64,000 bases of DNA from Thermothelomyces thermophilus ATCC 42464 (lineage: Eukaryota > Ascomycota > Sordariomycetes > Sordariales > Chaetomiaceae): contig NC_016472.1 of assembly GCF_000226095.1 (NCBI RefSeq), positions 8,246,001 to 8,310,000 on the forward strand, written 5' to 3'. The notes under the pieces are model-generated. The model saw only the letters and a program-made list of their open reading frames with translations. It made no database searches and was not told the origin of the DNA. Below are positions 33,040 to 45,500 of this stretch, piece after piece (the stretch's first letter is position 1; every line of letters starts with the position of its first letter). Both the position numbers and the translations under genes were made by a program.

Positions 33040-35555
33040 GGTGACTGATAGAGATGTCGAAGTTGATAAGCTTGGGATGGAGTCGGTCCACAAATTGATG
33101 TCGGGTGACGTGCGGCTTGTTTCTCGTCGGTGAGGACGTGAAACGGACGAGCTTGATTGAACTCTGGGTTTGAGGGGGAGTTAGAAGGGTAGCTACGTGC
33201 CCTAGAGAGATTGACGGGGGTTTGGTCGAAGGTTGAGGGAGCTTTTGATCGATCCTTGATGATTGACGTGGAGAGGAGAAGGGGAAAAGAGGCGAGGCCA
33301 GGCGGCGCGGACCCAAATTCAAATATTTTTGCCAGAGGCGTTCGGGGAAATAGGCGAGGGAAGGCGTGGCGGGCCAGGGTACGTACGTACCTTGGCCTGG
33401 TCGAGTGTGGGGCAGGGGCAACGCAGGGGTCTCGATGCTCACCAAAAAGATTGCGCCACTGCAAGCTTCGAGATTGAAACAGCAGTTGGCGTCACTGCTT
33501 TCGTTGTAGTGCGAGCAGTGCGCTGAAGGGACCTTTGGGGTGATCCCGCCAATACACCTTTAGAGGGCGTTGGTCTGTCAGCAGGTCTGTAAGCGACACA
33601 TCGATATAGTTCGCGTTGTTTTTTTGGATGCTCGAACTTCCTATTTTGAAACGCACGAAGTATTGGAGGTCCAAGCGGTCTCTCCTAGTTCCGTGTTGGG
33701 CTTGCCGCGACAGGCACAGAGCCCCCAAGAAGCTGCGAACCAGCGAGTTACCCGTGGAAAGAGTGTGGGTCGGTTGGGTAAGAGGTACCAGGTTCTAAAA
33801 CCAAACCGACGCACCTTGAGGAAGTACGTTAGGTAAGAGATGAATTTGGGCCAAGCTTGCCATACGTGTACAATCTAGTAAGAATAGAAGTGTAGCCCTA
33901 ATTTCTCCTCTGTCAAAACGAGGCAATCGAAGCGCCGTTGTTCAGAACACCCAGGCCTTGCCCTTGCCCTTGCTCTGACCCTTGGAAGAGCAGCGTTTCC
34001 TGGGCCCTGTTCTCAAGAATGGCTGGTAAACGACGCAACACCACCTCGGCTCAAAAGAAGAACACAAAGACACTAGATAGCGCGCGACCGAAGGCATCAA
34101 ACTGCTTCATATATATGCTGCCTGTGCTCGACAAACCCAACCGAGCAGGAAACGGAGGGTTTAATCCCGGATGGAAAACCTTGGGACAGGTCAGACTGAT
34201 TCATTCTTAGCTTAGGTGGATGACGGGTCGCCAGATCAGCCATCTTTACTGAGAACCTGAAAGGGTCTAGCTTGGACTCCAAACATGGCTTTGAATATGA
34301 ACTTCCGACAATCCGGACTGCTGGCCATACCGGAGGATGCGGACCGGCCCGCCAAGGTTGCACGCAGGATGGGAAATTTTCTTGGTGCTTCGTGCACCAG
34401 ATCATACATCCATCGCTCTTCGTTGAGGCTTCAAACTACCTTACTACTGGAGAGACAGGAGATTGGTATGTACAATACTTTGAAGGAACCTCAAAGTACA
34501 ACACTACCCTTTTGCCGTAAGGCTATTGTTGGTGTGTGGGCCACCAACTCCGGTGGGGCAGCTAGACAAACTTCCATTTCCATCCAAACGGTTCCATTAG
34601 ACTCATGCGGTTCAGGTTCACCCAATGGTTTTATGTCGGGGCCTTCTCATTGCAGACCTGCACTTTTGGAAGACCCTGAGAATGAAAGACCATCCTAGGT
34701 AGAATTTTCAAAGTCTCGTAAAATGCACTACGCTGCAATTTCAGCCTTCGTTGACTGACAAGATCATATGGCCAATGATGACGAAAGGCGGAGTCCGCGT
34801 GGTGAACTGACAGCTTCAATGGAATCGCGGGCAACTGCACGAACCGTGGCGCATCGAGGGTGGAGCATGTGACAGGCGGGCAAATCGCACTAGGTACAGT
34901 ACAGATTAGAGTGCGGACTACTGCAGTGGAATGGCCTGTGGTGCCTGTCACCCGTAGCCCCGTTGAAACCGAAGCTTCCGTCCGTCGGCGCACCGAGCCG
35001 GTGCCCAAGAGAGAGCGGCCGGTGTCGGGACCGGAATGCCCCACTTGCGACTTGATAAGGGAATCGCCGTTCCGATGCTTCGAACGGATTATGCAGGACA
35101 ACTTACCAAGCGGAATCCGAAGGCCTGCCGTCGAGAAAGCCACATGCAGATTTACTGGACTCCCAAGCACTGGACTTAACATTGGCTTGACTTCTAGCAA
35201 AAACCAGTAGCATTTAGTGGCCCTGTGCCCCTCCCGCACTTCGCTAGACCAAAATTCGCGAGGGCTTTTCGAGGTCGCCACCTCAAAGCGGACGACAGTC
35301 TTGCTGTTGACAGCTCATAAAGGACGAATCGCGCACTTCTCACCCCAATCACATTACCTACGGGATCGGTTTCGAAGTTTCCAACGTTGTTTTGGGCCCT
35401 GGTTTGACGTATTGACACCCTGCGTGGTAGAGGCTCTGCCAAGTTTCTGGTGTTCAGGAGGCAGAGGGAGTTGTATTGGGTTGCGCTGTCGGAGGCTCGG
35501 GGCCCGAGTCGGTTTTACGGACTGCGTACTCGCCAACCTGTTCGGAGTTGAACAC
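33040..35555. other. 2.5-kb divergent promoter region, RRM gene/TAH18
   Basis: The region contains several random-looking open frames (the longest 216 codons on the minus strand, 34631-35281) without motifs, splice signals or codon bias like the neighbours. I regard it as non-coding, but a small fast-evolving gene cannot be excluded. Confidence 0.45.
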
Positions 35556-38146
35556 ATGGATGGCTTTGGCGAATCCGAACGGGCGGTGCAGCCCGCGGTG
35601 ATTGAGGGCAGGAGCATGGCCGTGTTGTATGGAAGCGAGACTGGGAACGCGGAGGATATTGCGGGAGAGCTGGCTAAGACAGCCGAGAGGCTGCACTTTC
35701 AGACGACGGTGGACGAGATGGATGGCTTCAAGCTGGTGTGTTGTCTCTGCACCTCCACCGCAGATCTGCTGCCGGCAAGCAGTTGGTTTAACAATGATGC
35801 AAACAGGCAGATCTCCTCCGCACATCGCTCGTCGTCTTTGTCACGTCAACAACAGGGCAGGGCGACATGCCCAAGAACACGCTCAAGTTCTGGAAAAACC
35901 TCAGGCGCGAAAAGCTCAACAACACAAACTGCCTCCGCTCGCTGCGGTTTACAATATTCGGCCTAGGAGACAGTTCCTATCAAAAGTAAGCGCATAAGTC
36001 GGTTACCGTCCCACTGGGCCATACGCCTGTGCGGTAATCAGGGAGTAACTCCGAATAAAACTGTTTTTCATTATTATTTGTCTTTTCCTTTTCTTTTCCC
36101 TTTTCTCCTGTTATTTCACTAACAAAGTTGAACTCAATAGGTTCAACTGGGCTGCGAGGAAGTTACGAGCGAGACTCCTCCAACTCGGCGCGACCGAGTT
36201 TTTCAGACCCGGGGAAGGAGACGAGCGGCACGATAACGGGTAAGCATCTTGATCGGCCAACTTCTGACAAGCACTTGGGCTTGCAATGGGGTCACGCAAG
36301 TCTCCAGTTCCCATCACTTTTCAGTGCGTTGACACTGACGCCACCCGATGTCACCAGTGTCGACAGCATTTACCTGCCGTGGTACGAGGAGCTCAAGAAA
36401 ACTCTGCTCGTCGACTACCCCCTCCCACCCTCGATCTCTCCTATACCCGACGACGCCATACTCCCGCCCAAGTATCCTATTGAGCTGCTGTCGACCATGG
36501 ACACCGGCATTGCCGGCGCAACGCACGATGGCACCGTAAGTGCACCGTCACTGATCGACGACGAGCGCAGGTTTTCGGCCACCCGTACCATGAGCGCTGC
36601 TCGCTCCCACGTGGACCAGCCCCAATCTGCCGCGGAACGGACGCAGGAGGACTGGATACGGTTGCAAACTACGTTTCCTGGCGACCTCGCCCGTCGAGAC
36701 GCGGCATATGAGCGAGATGACCCCCGAGCTTTCGACCTGTTGGACAAGAACAACCAGCTCAAGGACCACCCGGAGAAGTACCACTTTGAGAAACAAAGTC
36801 CTCAGATCCTCGATTCTCCGCCACAAGGCTTGCTGCCGATTCCCGATACCTACCGCGCCACGCTGATACGAAATGACCGAGTGACACCCCCGGACCACTG
36901 GCAAGATGTCCGTCATCTCGCTTTGGATTTGGAACTGGATGAAAGAGCCTATAGGAGGCTCGCCGAGTTTACTGGCAGTTTAACCCTTGTCATCTGGCCC
37001 AAGAACTACCCAGAAGATGTGAACGAGCTGATCCGCCTGATGGGTTGGGAATCGCAAGCGGACCGACTCGTCCGGCTTTTCGCGGTTCCTCGAGGCGTCT
37101 ATATTGACGACGATCGCGTCACCACTCTGCGATTCCTCTTGGCTCACAACTTGGACATTACCGCGGTTCCCAAGCGAAGCTTCATCAGGGAATTGGTCCA
37201 TTTCACCAAAGACCCAAGGGAGCGGGAACGGCTCTTGGAACTTGTGGAGCCGGGGAATGAGCAGGAGTATTATGACTATACATGCCGCCCTAGGCGGACC
37301 ATCCTCGAGCTGCTGAGAGATTTCGCCGGCGTTCGGATCCCGTTCAGCCGGGTTCTTGATCTCTTTCCAGTCATTCGCGGACGCGAATTCAGCGTCTGTA
37401 ATGGGGGTGGAAGTCTAACCGAGGTCAACCACAAGTTCCACTTCAAGATTGAGATCCTTGTTGCCTTGGTTGAGTACAAGACCATCATCCGCAAGCCGCG
37501 CCAGGGCCTCTGCTCCCGCTACCTCAAACACCTTGCTCTCGGCACTAAGCTAGGAGTCCGCCTGAAGCCATCGAGCGCGAACCTGGTCCCGAACCTCGCG
37601 GCGGCGAAACGGCCCCTGATCGCTATCGGAACTGGCACCGGCGTTGCCCCGATCCGCGCCGTCATCCAGGAGCGCGGCTGCTTCGATGGCGCGGGTGACA
37701 CTCTCCTGTTTTTCGGCTGCCGCAACCGCGACGCCGATTACCACTTTGCGCGCGAATGGTCTTCTTACCCCAACGTAAAGGTTTATCCGGCCTTCTCGCG
37801 CGATAAAATCGAACCGGACCCCAAGACGACTGCTACCATCATGCCCAGCTCCAAGACAGACGGCACCCTCCTCGCGGCTGCCGTTGAGACACTCTACCCT
37901 GTCCAGTACGACGCCCACAAGAACTACGTGCAGCACTTGATCCGCAAGTACGCCGCCGAGGTCGGCGTCTTGCTGCGCCAGCAGCCTATCGTCATGATCT
38001 GCGGCAACGCCGGACGCATGCCTACCTCGGTGCGCAACGCTCTGTTAGATGTGCTGGTCCTCACCAAGATGTGCGTCGACAAGGAGGCTGCCGAGAAGTG
38101 GCTCGGCAATCCGACGAATGTTACTCTCTGGCAGGAGACGTGGTAA
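35556..38146 (+). CDS. TAH18: NADPH-dependent diflavin reductase TAH18
   Basis: Tah18 (Ndor1) passes electrons from NADPH via FAD and FMN to Dre2 in cytosolic Fe-S cluster assembly. Exons 35556-35735, 35807-35985, 36141-36239 and 36358-38146 give 748 aa. The FMN/flavodoxin domain is split: MAVLYGSETGNAEDIAGELA, ADLLRTSLVVFVTSTTGQGD, TIFGLGDSSYQK-FNWAARK, DERHDNG-VDSIYLPWYEEL. The FAD domain carries VIWPKNYPEDVNELIRLMGW, SVCNGGGSLTEV after a GREF where the usual motif is RxFS, and YKTIIRKPRQGLCSRYL. The NADPH domain has IGTGTGVAPIRAVI, FFGCRNRDADYHF and MICGNAGRMP, ending WQETW. The length is about 100 aa above most fungal Tah18; the extra part is a polar linker at about residues 205-300. An in-frame GTAAGT at 36537 is there, but I found no acceptor. 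Confidence 0.9.
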
Positions 38147-39533
38147 AGTGAACCAAGGAGGAATGCGCTGCAGTTTCGAGGCCGATAGAGAACCCATGGG
38201 AGAAGGAGAAAGTTGAATGTTCTCACCCTTGAGGCCGGCACAGAGATCATCATACCGTGACCTTTCGGCGAGTTCCGGTGCGCCGGGGACGGAATAAGGG
38301 GTTTCGTTTTGCCTTGGCGGCAAGGGACTGTCATGGACAGGCAAGGAAATGAGCTACGAAACCAGGTAGACGACAGGGCCTTTTTTTCCCTCAGCCTCTT
38401 GACTGGCCGGGCATATGGAGAGGCAGCGCATTGATGGAGAAACGCTTCATGTTCAGTGGGAAGTCGTGACGTTTCGGGGCAGCGCCGCACTCGGCTCGTG
38501 ACCTGATCCAGAGATTGCAATCCACTTCCCCCAGCAACGCTGGATGGCAGCTCCTTGAGCTAGCCATGCATGTCATCATCCTCTGGCGTGTGGATGGGAA
38601 ATCATACGACGTTTCCCTGAACAGTATAGCTTGTCACTGGTGGTGGAAGGGTGCGGCAATTGTACTCTGAGCTCGCGATTGCCTCCGGAATGTCCCATAT
38701 CGTTCCTGACAAGCCCTTGGCGAACAGTAATTGTCAAGAGAAGGAGGATATGGCGAGGTGAGCTATGTAAGCTTAGCGTGTACAAAGGCCCTGGACATAT
38801 TCGGGAGCGAGCAACTCGGGGGGAACACCGGATATGCAACGCTGCCTGCGAAGTCCCGGCCATCATAGAATGCACATTACTAAACCTCGCCGCAAAGCTT
38901 TTCAGTTGGGCGTTTCGTATCTCCAAAGACTCTTTCCATTGGCGGATATGTACAGTTGCGGTCTTTTTCCTTCTACCTCAGCTGTTCCTTGACCCGGGAT
39001 TTGAGGCCAAGCTTGTTCCGCCACCGTTGCTTGCTCCGCGCTAGAGCAGGTTAAGCGTACCGTCCCACCATTTGGTATCCCCTACAACTCCTGGTGCCTC
39101 CGAAACCCAATCTACAGGGACACAATTGCCTAGCACATAGACTGCGCCGCATCCGGCCCCATCCTCCTCCCTCTTGAGCCATCCGCCCGCAAAGATTAGG
39201 TCGGTGCCAACGCCTCGAACACAAATGAAACAGAAAAAAAAACGACAAAGCACAGCATACATTCCGCCCATATCCTACCCTTTTCCATTTCGCGTTGGCG
39301 GAAACAAAACTCCAAAACTCCTCGCTCCCATTATATTTCAGGAGAAAAAAAGGAAACGGGAAAGAAAAGCACCAGTCGTGGCGGTGATCTGACCATATAC
39401 AAAACGCGCAGACCCCAAGGATTCTGTAATATATACGATAGTCGACGTAGTGAGTTGGAGAGAGAAAAAAAAGAGGAATCGGAATCATTGAGTCGCGCAA
39501 AAGTCGTCGTCATGCAGTGACCGCAGGATTTGG
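38147..39533. other. Convergent 3' intergenic region, TAH18/protease-like gene
   Basis: About 1.4 kb with no supported gene. Open frames here lack motifs. Confidence 0.5.
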
Positions 39534-42500
39534 TCAGCTGAGGCTCTCGCCCTGGTCATCTTCCCAGCTATACCGCTTCTCGGCCACCTGTGGCACGTGG
39601 ACGAGCTCCGAGCCAGCCTCTATGCGCTCCATGCTGCAGGGGCTGCGGGGTATGTCGTGGTCGTGACTCTCGTGCTGGTGCTCCTGTCCGATGGTTTGCG
39701 GTCTCGCGGTCGAATTCTCGGCCCTGAGACGCGTCTCTTCCTCGACAGTATAGTCACTACCAAGCGTGTCCGTCGAGCCCTGTGTGAGCGATCGATGGTG
39801 CCCCGGAGTTTGGGGGAGAGGGAGGTCCTGCGTCTGCATATAGGCCGGTCCGGCTTCGGTGTTTTCCCTGGGCATAGCCGAAGGATGACTCGGGGTTACT
39901 ATTCGTGGTATGGATCGTTGCGGGCGCGGTAGCGGAACGTTCTCCGGTAGGGGACCCAGGCATACCACCCGTGATGAATCGATGGGAGTCCGTTGGATTG
40001 CTGGGGTTGGTAACTGCACCGATCCGGTCGGTGTAGTAGGAGACACATCCGAGCCTGAGCGGGTGATGGACGACGGGGCATACGTGTGCGGTGAATGTAG
40101 TGAATGTAGTGAATGTAGCGAATGCGGTGAATGGGGGGAGACGGGCGAGTAGTTGTGATCCGACACATTGGAGGGTGCGTGGAGTAGATTGGTTTGGGGA
40201 GCGATCGTCATCGGTGAGGGGAGGTCGAACCCTCGATTCGCCCAGTCGCCATGTGGCGTCAACGGGGATGGGAGGGTGCCGGGGAGTGAGCCGCCGTTCG
40301 CATACGTCGGCGTTGACGTTGGTGATGGGTCTTCGGGTGGCCGGTAATGAGCCACAGGGCTCGGGTCATGCATCGACTTCCCATGCGCCGGCGCCGGGGG
40401 AATTGTGACTGTGGGGGTATAGGTCGGCACGGGCCCCTGAAGCTGGCGATCCAGTTTTCGTCTGGTGATCTCGTATTGGCTCATCCCCGGCGTGCTGTCA
40501 CCGCCAAAATCGCTGTCGTCGTCTCCGATGTCGTGGCTATCCAGCTCGACGGGTTCAGGGGGCACGGGCATCTCGAAAACCTGATGTTGTGCGTCGGCTC
40601 CAACCTCAGCTGGTCCCGCGTTGGTCTCGTTCGTTTGCTGTGACACCGGCCTCCTTGATCGTTTCTTCCGGATGATCTTTGTCAACATCCGTTTGATTGG
40701 GCTCTGGGGTTCTTCCTCGTCCACGTCCTCCTCCTCCTTGTGAGCAGCGTCATTGTTCTCCTCCTCTTGTACGGGCGCCTCTTTCTGTTTCTCCTTGCGT
40801 CTCTCCTTCCGTTTGCGAGAGAGGCAGAACCACAGTACGAGAGCGGCGATACTGCCAATAATGAAGGCACCCACAACGATACCCACCGTTTGGCCAGTAC
40901 TCAATCCCTCACTGGGCGGGGGATCACTTTCGTACTTTGGATAGGGGCTGTCCATCGGACGCGTGATCTCCTCGAGCGTATAGTTGTTCGTTGAGTTTTG
41001 GGGAAACAGGGCCTGGTGAAGCGAGAAAGTCCCCCTGTCGTAGCTGGTGATGATGTATGCCTCCTGAAGAAACGTGCGCCCGATAATGTACTGGTTGTTG
41101 TTCACCTCCTTGGTCGACCGCTTCAAGGGAAAATACGGCACACTCGAGTCACCCCACTGGATTACATTCTTGAAGGGGTACCGGAGGAGCTGCGCAAATG
41201 CGGCAGATGGGAGGGTAATGTTGACAACCCCGGGTGTGTTGAGAGGCTGCCCAAAGTTGTCGGCATTCTGGTAGCTGGAAAGTGAGAAGGTGAACGTGAG
41301 CGACGTGTCGGACTGGTAATGAGTGTACTGGGCGCCGTCGGAGAAGACGTAGAGACCCAGATCCTCCCTCCATTTCAAGTTCAGGGCCGAGGCGAAGCGC
41401 TCGCACACTTCCGTAGGAAGCCAGAGGTACGGTGTCGACGAGTCGATGATGGCGATGATCGAATCCTCCATCTTGACAAGCTGTTTCGTCGTCGACGTCC
41501 AGTTTCCCGTGGGCGCATCGTCAAGCGTCGGGACCTCGGCTGTGATGCCGCGGAGCCGCACAAAGGGCAGCCGTGTTACCGGCTCAAGGGAGAATTTCGT
41601 CTTGTGCGGCTTGAATCTCAGAGTATCATAGCCTCCCAATGTCAAGGACGCCACTGTGCCACCATTCGTACCGTCTGAAGAGAGGAGGGGAAACGGCTGC
41701 GTTAGCAAACACAGAGAGGCCTGAGCCCTCGGGGACCAGGGATAAAGGCGGCTTACCATCTCGATAGTAGGCCCCCGCTGTATATCCATAACCATGGCTC
41801 GGGATGGTCCCGTACGTTTCGACCAACTGCGAAATGAAAGGGTTGGTGAGATTCGTCCCGAACCTGCCCTGGGTTACACCGACGCCGATGTATCCCTGGT
41901 AGTAGTCGGTGTCGTTGATGGCCGCAACCAGCACGTCGTCCATGGCGGTTGTGTAGCGCGTCACTCTGTTGACGAAGGCGAAGGTCTCGAGTCCGTAGTC
42001 TCCGTTGCCACCCATGCCGGTATAGTTCATGCCCAGCTGCCAACTGCCCAGTGGTTTCCATGTTTCGGATTGCGATAAGTCGAACACGCCGCCGCGGGCA
42101 TCAATACATAGTTGAACTGGATGCTCGGTCAATACCCCCGCCGCCAGCAGCCCTGACCCCTCAGAGGGAGACGGCTTACCTGGAACACAACCACCGGTCG
42201 AGATAACCCATATTTCGGACAGGGCGGTGGCAACGGTCAGATACACTACCTGAGCGGGCGAGCCGATGTAGAAAGCGAAGTTTGACCAGGTCCCGTCTAT
42301 GCCATACCTGCCGGGCTGGTCAGCGGCACACGCGCGGCCATGGAAGGAAGGGGGCCCAAAGTATGAAAAGGTAGAGGAGACAGCGAAACGCACCAGTCGC
42401 CCGACGGCTGGATCCAGAGCGGACTGGGAGTCGGGGAATCGGACGAGGTAGCGGAGTCGGCAGCAGCAGTCTGGGCGGTGACCAGGTGCGACACGGAGAG

Positions 42501-42551
42501 CAGCAGCAGCACGTCATGGACGACAGCGGCGCCGAGGTAGGGCAACCGCAT
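39534..42551 (-). CDS. Membrane-anchored pepsin-like protein lacking the first catalytic Asp
   Basis: Peptidase A1 fold followed by a transmembrane helix and a long cytosolic tail. Exons 42551-42394, 42307-42180, 42116-41757 and 41674-39534 give 928 aa. A signal peptide occupies residues 1-27 (VVHDVLLLLSVSHLVTAQ). The first active-site strand reads YLTVATALSEIWVIS; the A1 consensus at this point is D-T-G-S-S-x-I-W-V, so the Asp is Ala (GCC) and the Gly is also changed. The second site keeps Asp (IIAIIDSSTPYLWLP). The region is therefore probably a non-proteolytic binding module. A single helix (TVGIVVGAFIIGSIAALVLW) precedes a basic stop-transfer KRKERRKEKQK and about 360 residues rich in Pro, Ser and acids with short HSPHSLHSL repeats. 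Intron 2 (63 bp, GTAAGC donor) is in frame and open, so it can be missed. Fungal A1-like receptors of this layout have no assigned role that I know of. Confidence 0.85.
40091..40134. repeat. 9-bp tandem repeat in the tail of the protease-like gene
   Basis: About five units of GAATGTAGT (with a few substitutions), read on the minus strand as HSL/HSP tripeptide repeats. Length change here would keep the frame. Confidence 0.7.
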
Positions 42552-45500
42552 TGTTGCAGCACCCAGGGCCCAGACTGCGCGCAGTCAACGGAGTCGTCCT
42601 GTCACCAGAGGAGGAGAGGTCCTAAGACGCTTGCGGCGCCGTGTCGGTGTGCCATGAGCTGCCGAGCGTGTCAGTGGGGATCGAGAAGCGGTCGCACGCC
42701 GAGAGTGACGGATCAGGTCGACGTGGACGGGGAGGGAGGTGAGGTCGGACTGCGCAGATCGAGCCGAGCTCTCACTCCATGCCGGCCAACAGAGAGCGAT
42801 CGCGGGGAAGGGAGGTTGGGAGTGAGACAACCGTGTGTGTGGGCGGTTGAGGGATCGACCTGACGGCGATGTCCTCGGTCACTGCAGGCGGGCGATGCAG
42901 AGTCGGAAGAAGGGTGTGCAAAAGGAATGGCGGCAGTGACGGAGTCGTGCAGTGCACACACACTGTTAGGCGGTGCGAAAGAGGAACCAGGCCTGCGGGT
43001 GCAGCGTCTCGTGGAACGAGGAATGCAATGGCGGAAAACGGAACCTTTCTGGGGGGCGGCAGGTGGGTTGGGACGAGATTGGGTAAGATGTCTTGCCTTC
43101 ATGGAGTTTTCTGGGGGTTTGCTCTTCAAGGAGGCAAGATCGGCGCGTGCAGAAGCAGGATCCGTAGACTGGACCGGGCTCCGGGATTGACAGAGGGGCC
43201 TCAAGAAGCCCGTCGCTGGAATTGTTGAATTTGTCTTCCGATAACTAGTCTAGTGTATACTGTCCTCGTTCAGGCAAGCTCAATCGAGTTGCGGCCTCGC
43301 TTCACCCTCGAGTCCGAGAGGCTCTGGAACTGGCAGGTACCGGACGGCCAGTTTCCAGATGTGGCCAGCTCAGGACGCGCAGGCGGGCCTGCAGAACCGA
43401 CAGTTGCTGGCAGGAGCCCGGTCGCGGGTGCACGGAATGGACCTCCAAAGTTTCGACTTTCCAGTTGAGTTTCCCTTTCTGCGGTAAGCACTGGCCCCCG
43501 GCTCCACCTCACGAACCGAAAACCCCTGGGAAGAATGCTGCTCATCCCACCCCACCCCTGGACTCTCCCCGATGGCAAGGGACCCAGGGAGGCACGACAG
43601 GGGCGTGGTTGCTGGCTAAACAGCTCGCCCAGAAAAACGGGCGGAGGTCATCGCGACGAAATGCCGATTTGGTTTCAGGCCCCTCCCAATTCTCTGTTGT
43701 GCTTCTCCGCCCACCGAAAACGCAAGACAGCAGACCGGCAAGACGATGAAACTTTCGGAGTACGAATTACACATAGAACAGCACGCAGGACGAAATAGCT
43801 ACTGTCTTACACTACGGAATACGAATACTGCTGTGTTCGCATCCGCGCGATTCGGTCACGTCTCGGTTCGGAGTAGCCCTGTTCTCCAAGACCAAAATCC
43901 TTTCTCGGTTTCCCATTCATCTTTTTCCCTTGTGGAAACCTCGTCTGTAGATCGCGTCCTATATGCGTCGAGCGCGCGGGCGGGTGCACACCCAACAATT
44001 CGAACTCGGCAGCTTGTTGTGGTGTCCCGACCAGACACTGCGCAGCACACAGGGTTGGAAAGGAAGGGGAAAAAACAACCAAGACTGTAATTCGCAGGGG
44101 CATCTTTAATTTCGCACTCAGAGCCACGAAGCAATCCGGGAAAAGGTCGCTTTTCGCACGCCGCACGCCTCTCGCAGACCATGCCTTGGTCTCTTCGGAA
44201 CACTGGCAAATCAGAACACTACAGAGCACTCGGTACTTGTCCTTGTGTACTGTACGGAGTGTATACATAAGATGGGTACTGTACATACGGCGCCCAACAT
44301 CGGTTTTGACCGGCACGTGGTAACACCAGCCCGGCTCGCCCCTGTGGTTGCGATTCCCGACACTACACTGCCCTCACTATCAGGCACTACAAGGCAGATG
44401 TATTGTATGTGAATTCGCACAGCTCCTACAGAGTGCACGTGTAGGCTGCGGCGTTGGCATTCCGACGATGCGGCTGGCTGGTACACTAGTTAATCGGACG
44501 AACAAGTCCGAATAAGGTTGCGCGATTCGATAAGGCGCCAAGGCCTCTCTTCCGCCTGATGCGCACCCTCACTCGTTCATTTCAGCCCGTGCCTCCGCCG
44601 CACGCCTAACATTTTACACTACTCTTGTATGTACGATGTCCTGCGGAGTTATGCAGATTCTGTCTTGATACGACACGAGCTGCGAGGCTAACCCCAGACA
44701 AGGCCCGCCCACTACACACTAGTTATCGGCGACCCGCTCACCAGCCCCAAACGACAGCTAGTGTACAGGAAGAGACGGCATACTAGAAATTTCAAAGATC
44801 GCAGAAGCCGACCGGATCGTTGCCTTGTCATCAGACGCCAGGCCCTGAATACACGTCCTGACCTGGCGTTCTGCATCACTCGAAAAGAAAGGGGAAAAAA
44901 AGTACAAAAATCTAAACAAAAAAATTTCTGTCTGGTCAGCAGGGCCGATTCAAAAGCACGTTACTAGCGTCAAAAGGAGTGCCGCAGGAAGACAATAATT
45001 GCGGGGAACCCTCGCTTGGAAGTGGGATGCCGCCCACTTGGTATGTACGGTACCACAAATGCCGGGAAGATGGTCTCGGCGGTGGTGAGACCGAGAGGGG
45101 AAGAATGTCTTGGCCACACCGCACCCAGCACCCCGGAATCTGCAGCACTTGCGTTCCTTGCTGCGCTGGGGAGAAGACCATGGAGGAGACTGACATTGTA
45201 GTTTGCAACTGTCGACCCGACGCCGCACTGGATGCCCATTTTCACTGAAGCCGGCTTTCGAGGCGGGCTGCGAAGCCAACAATGCGCTCGATGGCTGCTA
45301 GCGCACCAATGGCGGACATCAAGATTGGGGCCCCCCTCCTCCCCTCGAGAAATGACAGCCGGCTCGCTATTAAACTGCTGGCGGCGCACATTTATTGGCC
45401 AAATATCGACCGCGGTGAAGGCAGCCTTCTCCCAGCCAAGCGGCAATCCGGGAGGCGACAATCGAAAGAGGGAATGTCCTGAACAGGCATGAAGGATGCA

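Noticed and set aside
34631-35281. 216-codon minus-strand frame between the RRM gene and TAH18
   Set aside because: No motif, no splice context and no codon bias like the neighbours; it starts from a non-ATG or weak context and overlaps the TAH18 promoter.
36537-36620. Intron in TAH18 starting at the in-frame GTAAGT at 36537
   Set aside because: No acceptor with a branch site at a normal distance restores frame; the first AG would make a 35-nt intron.
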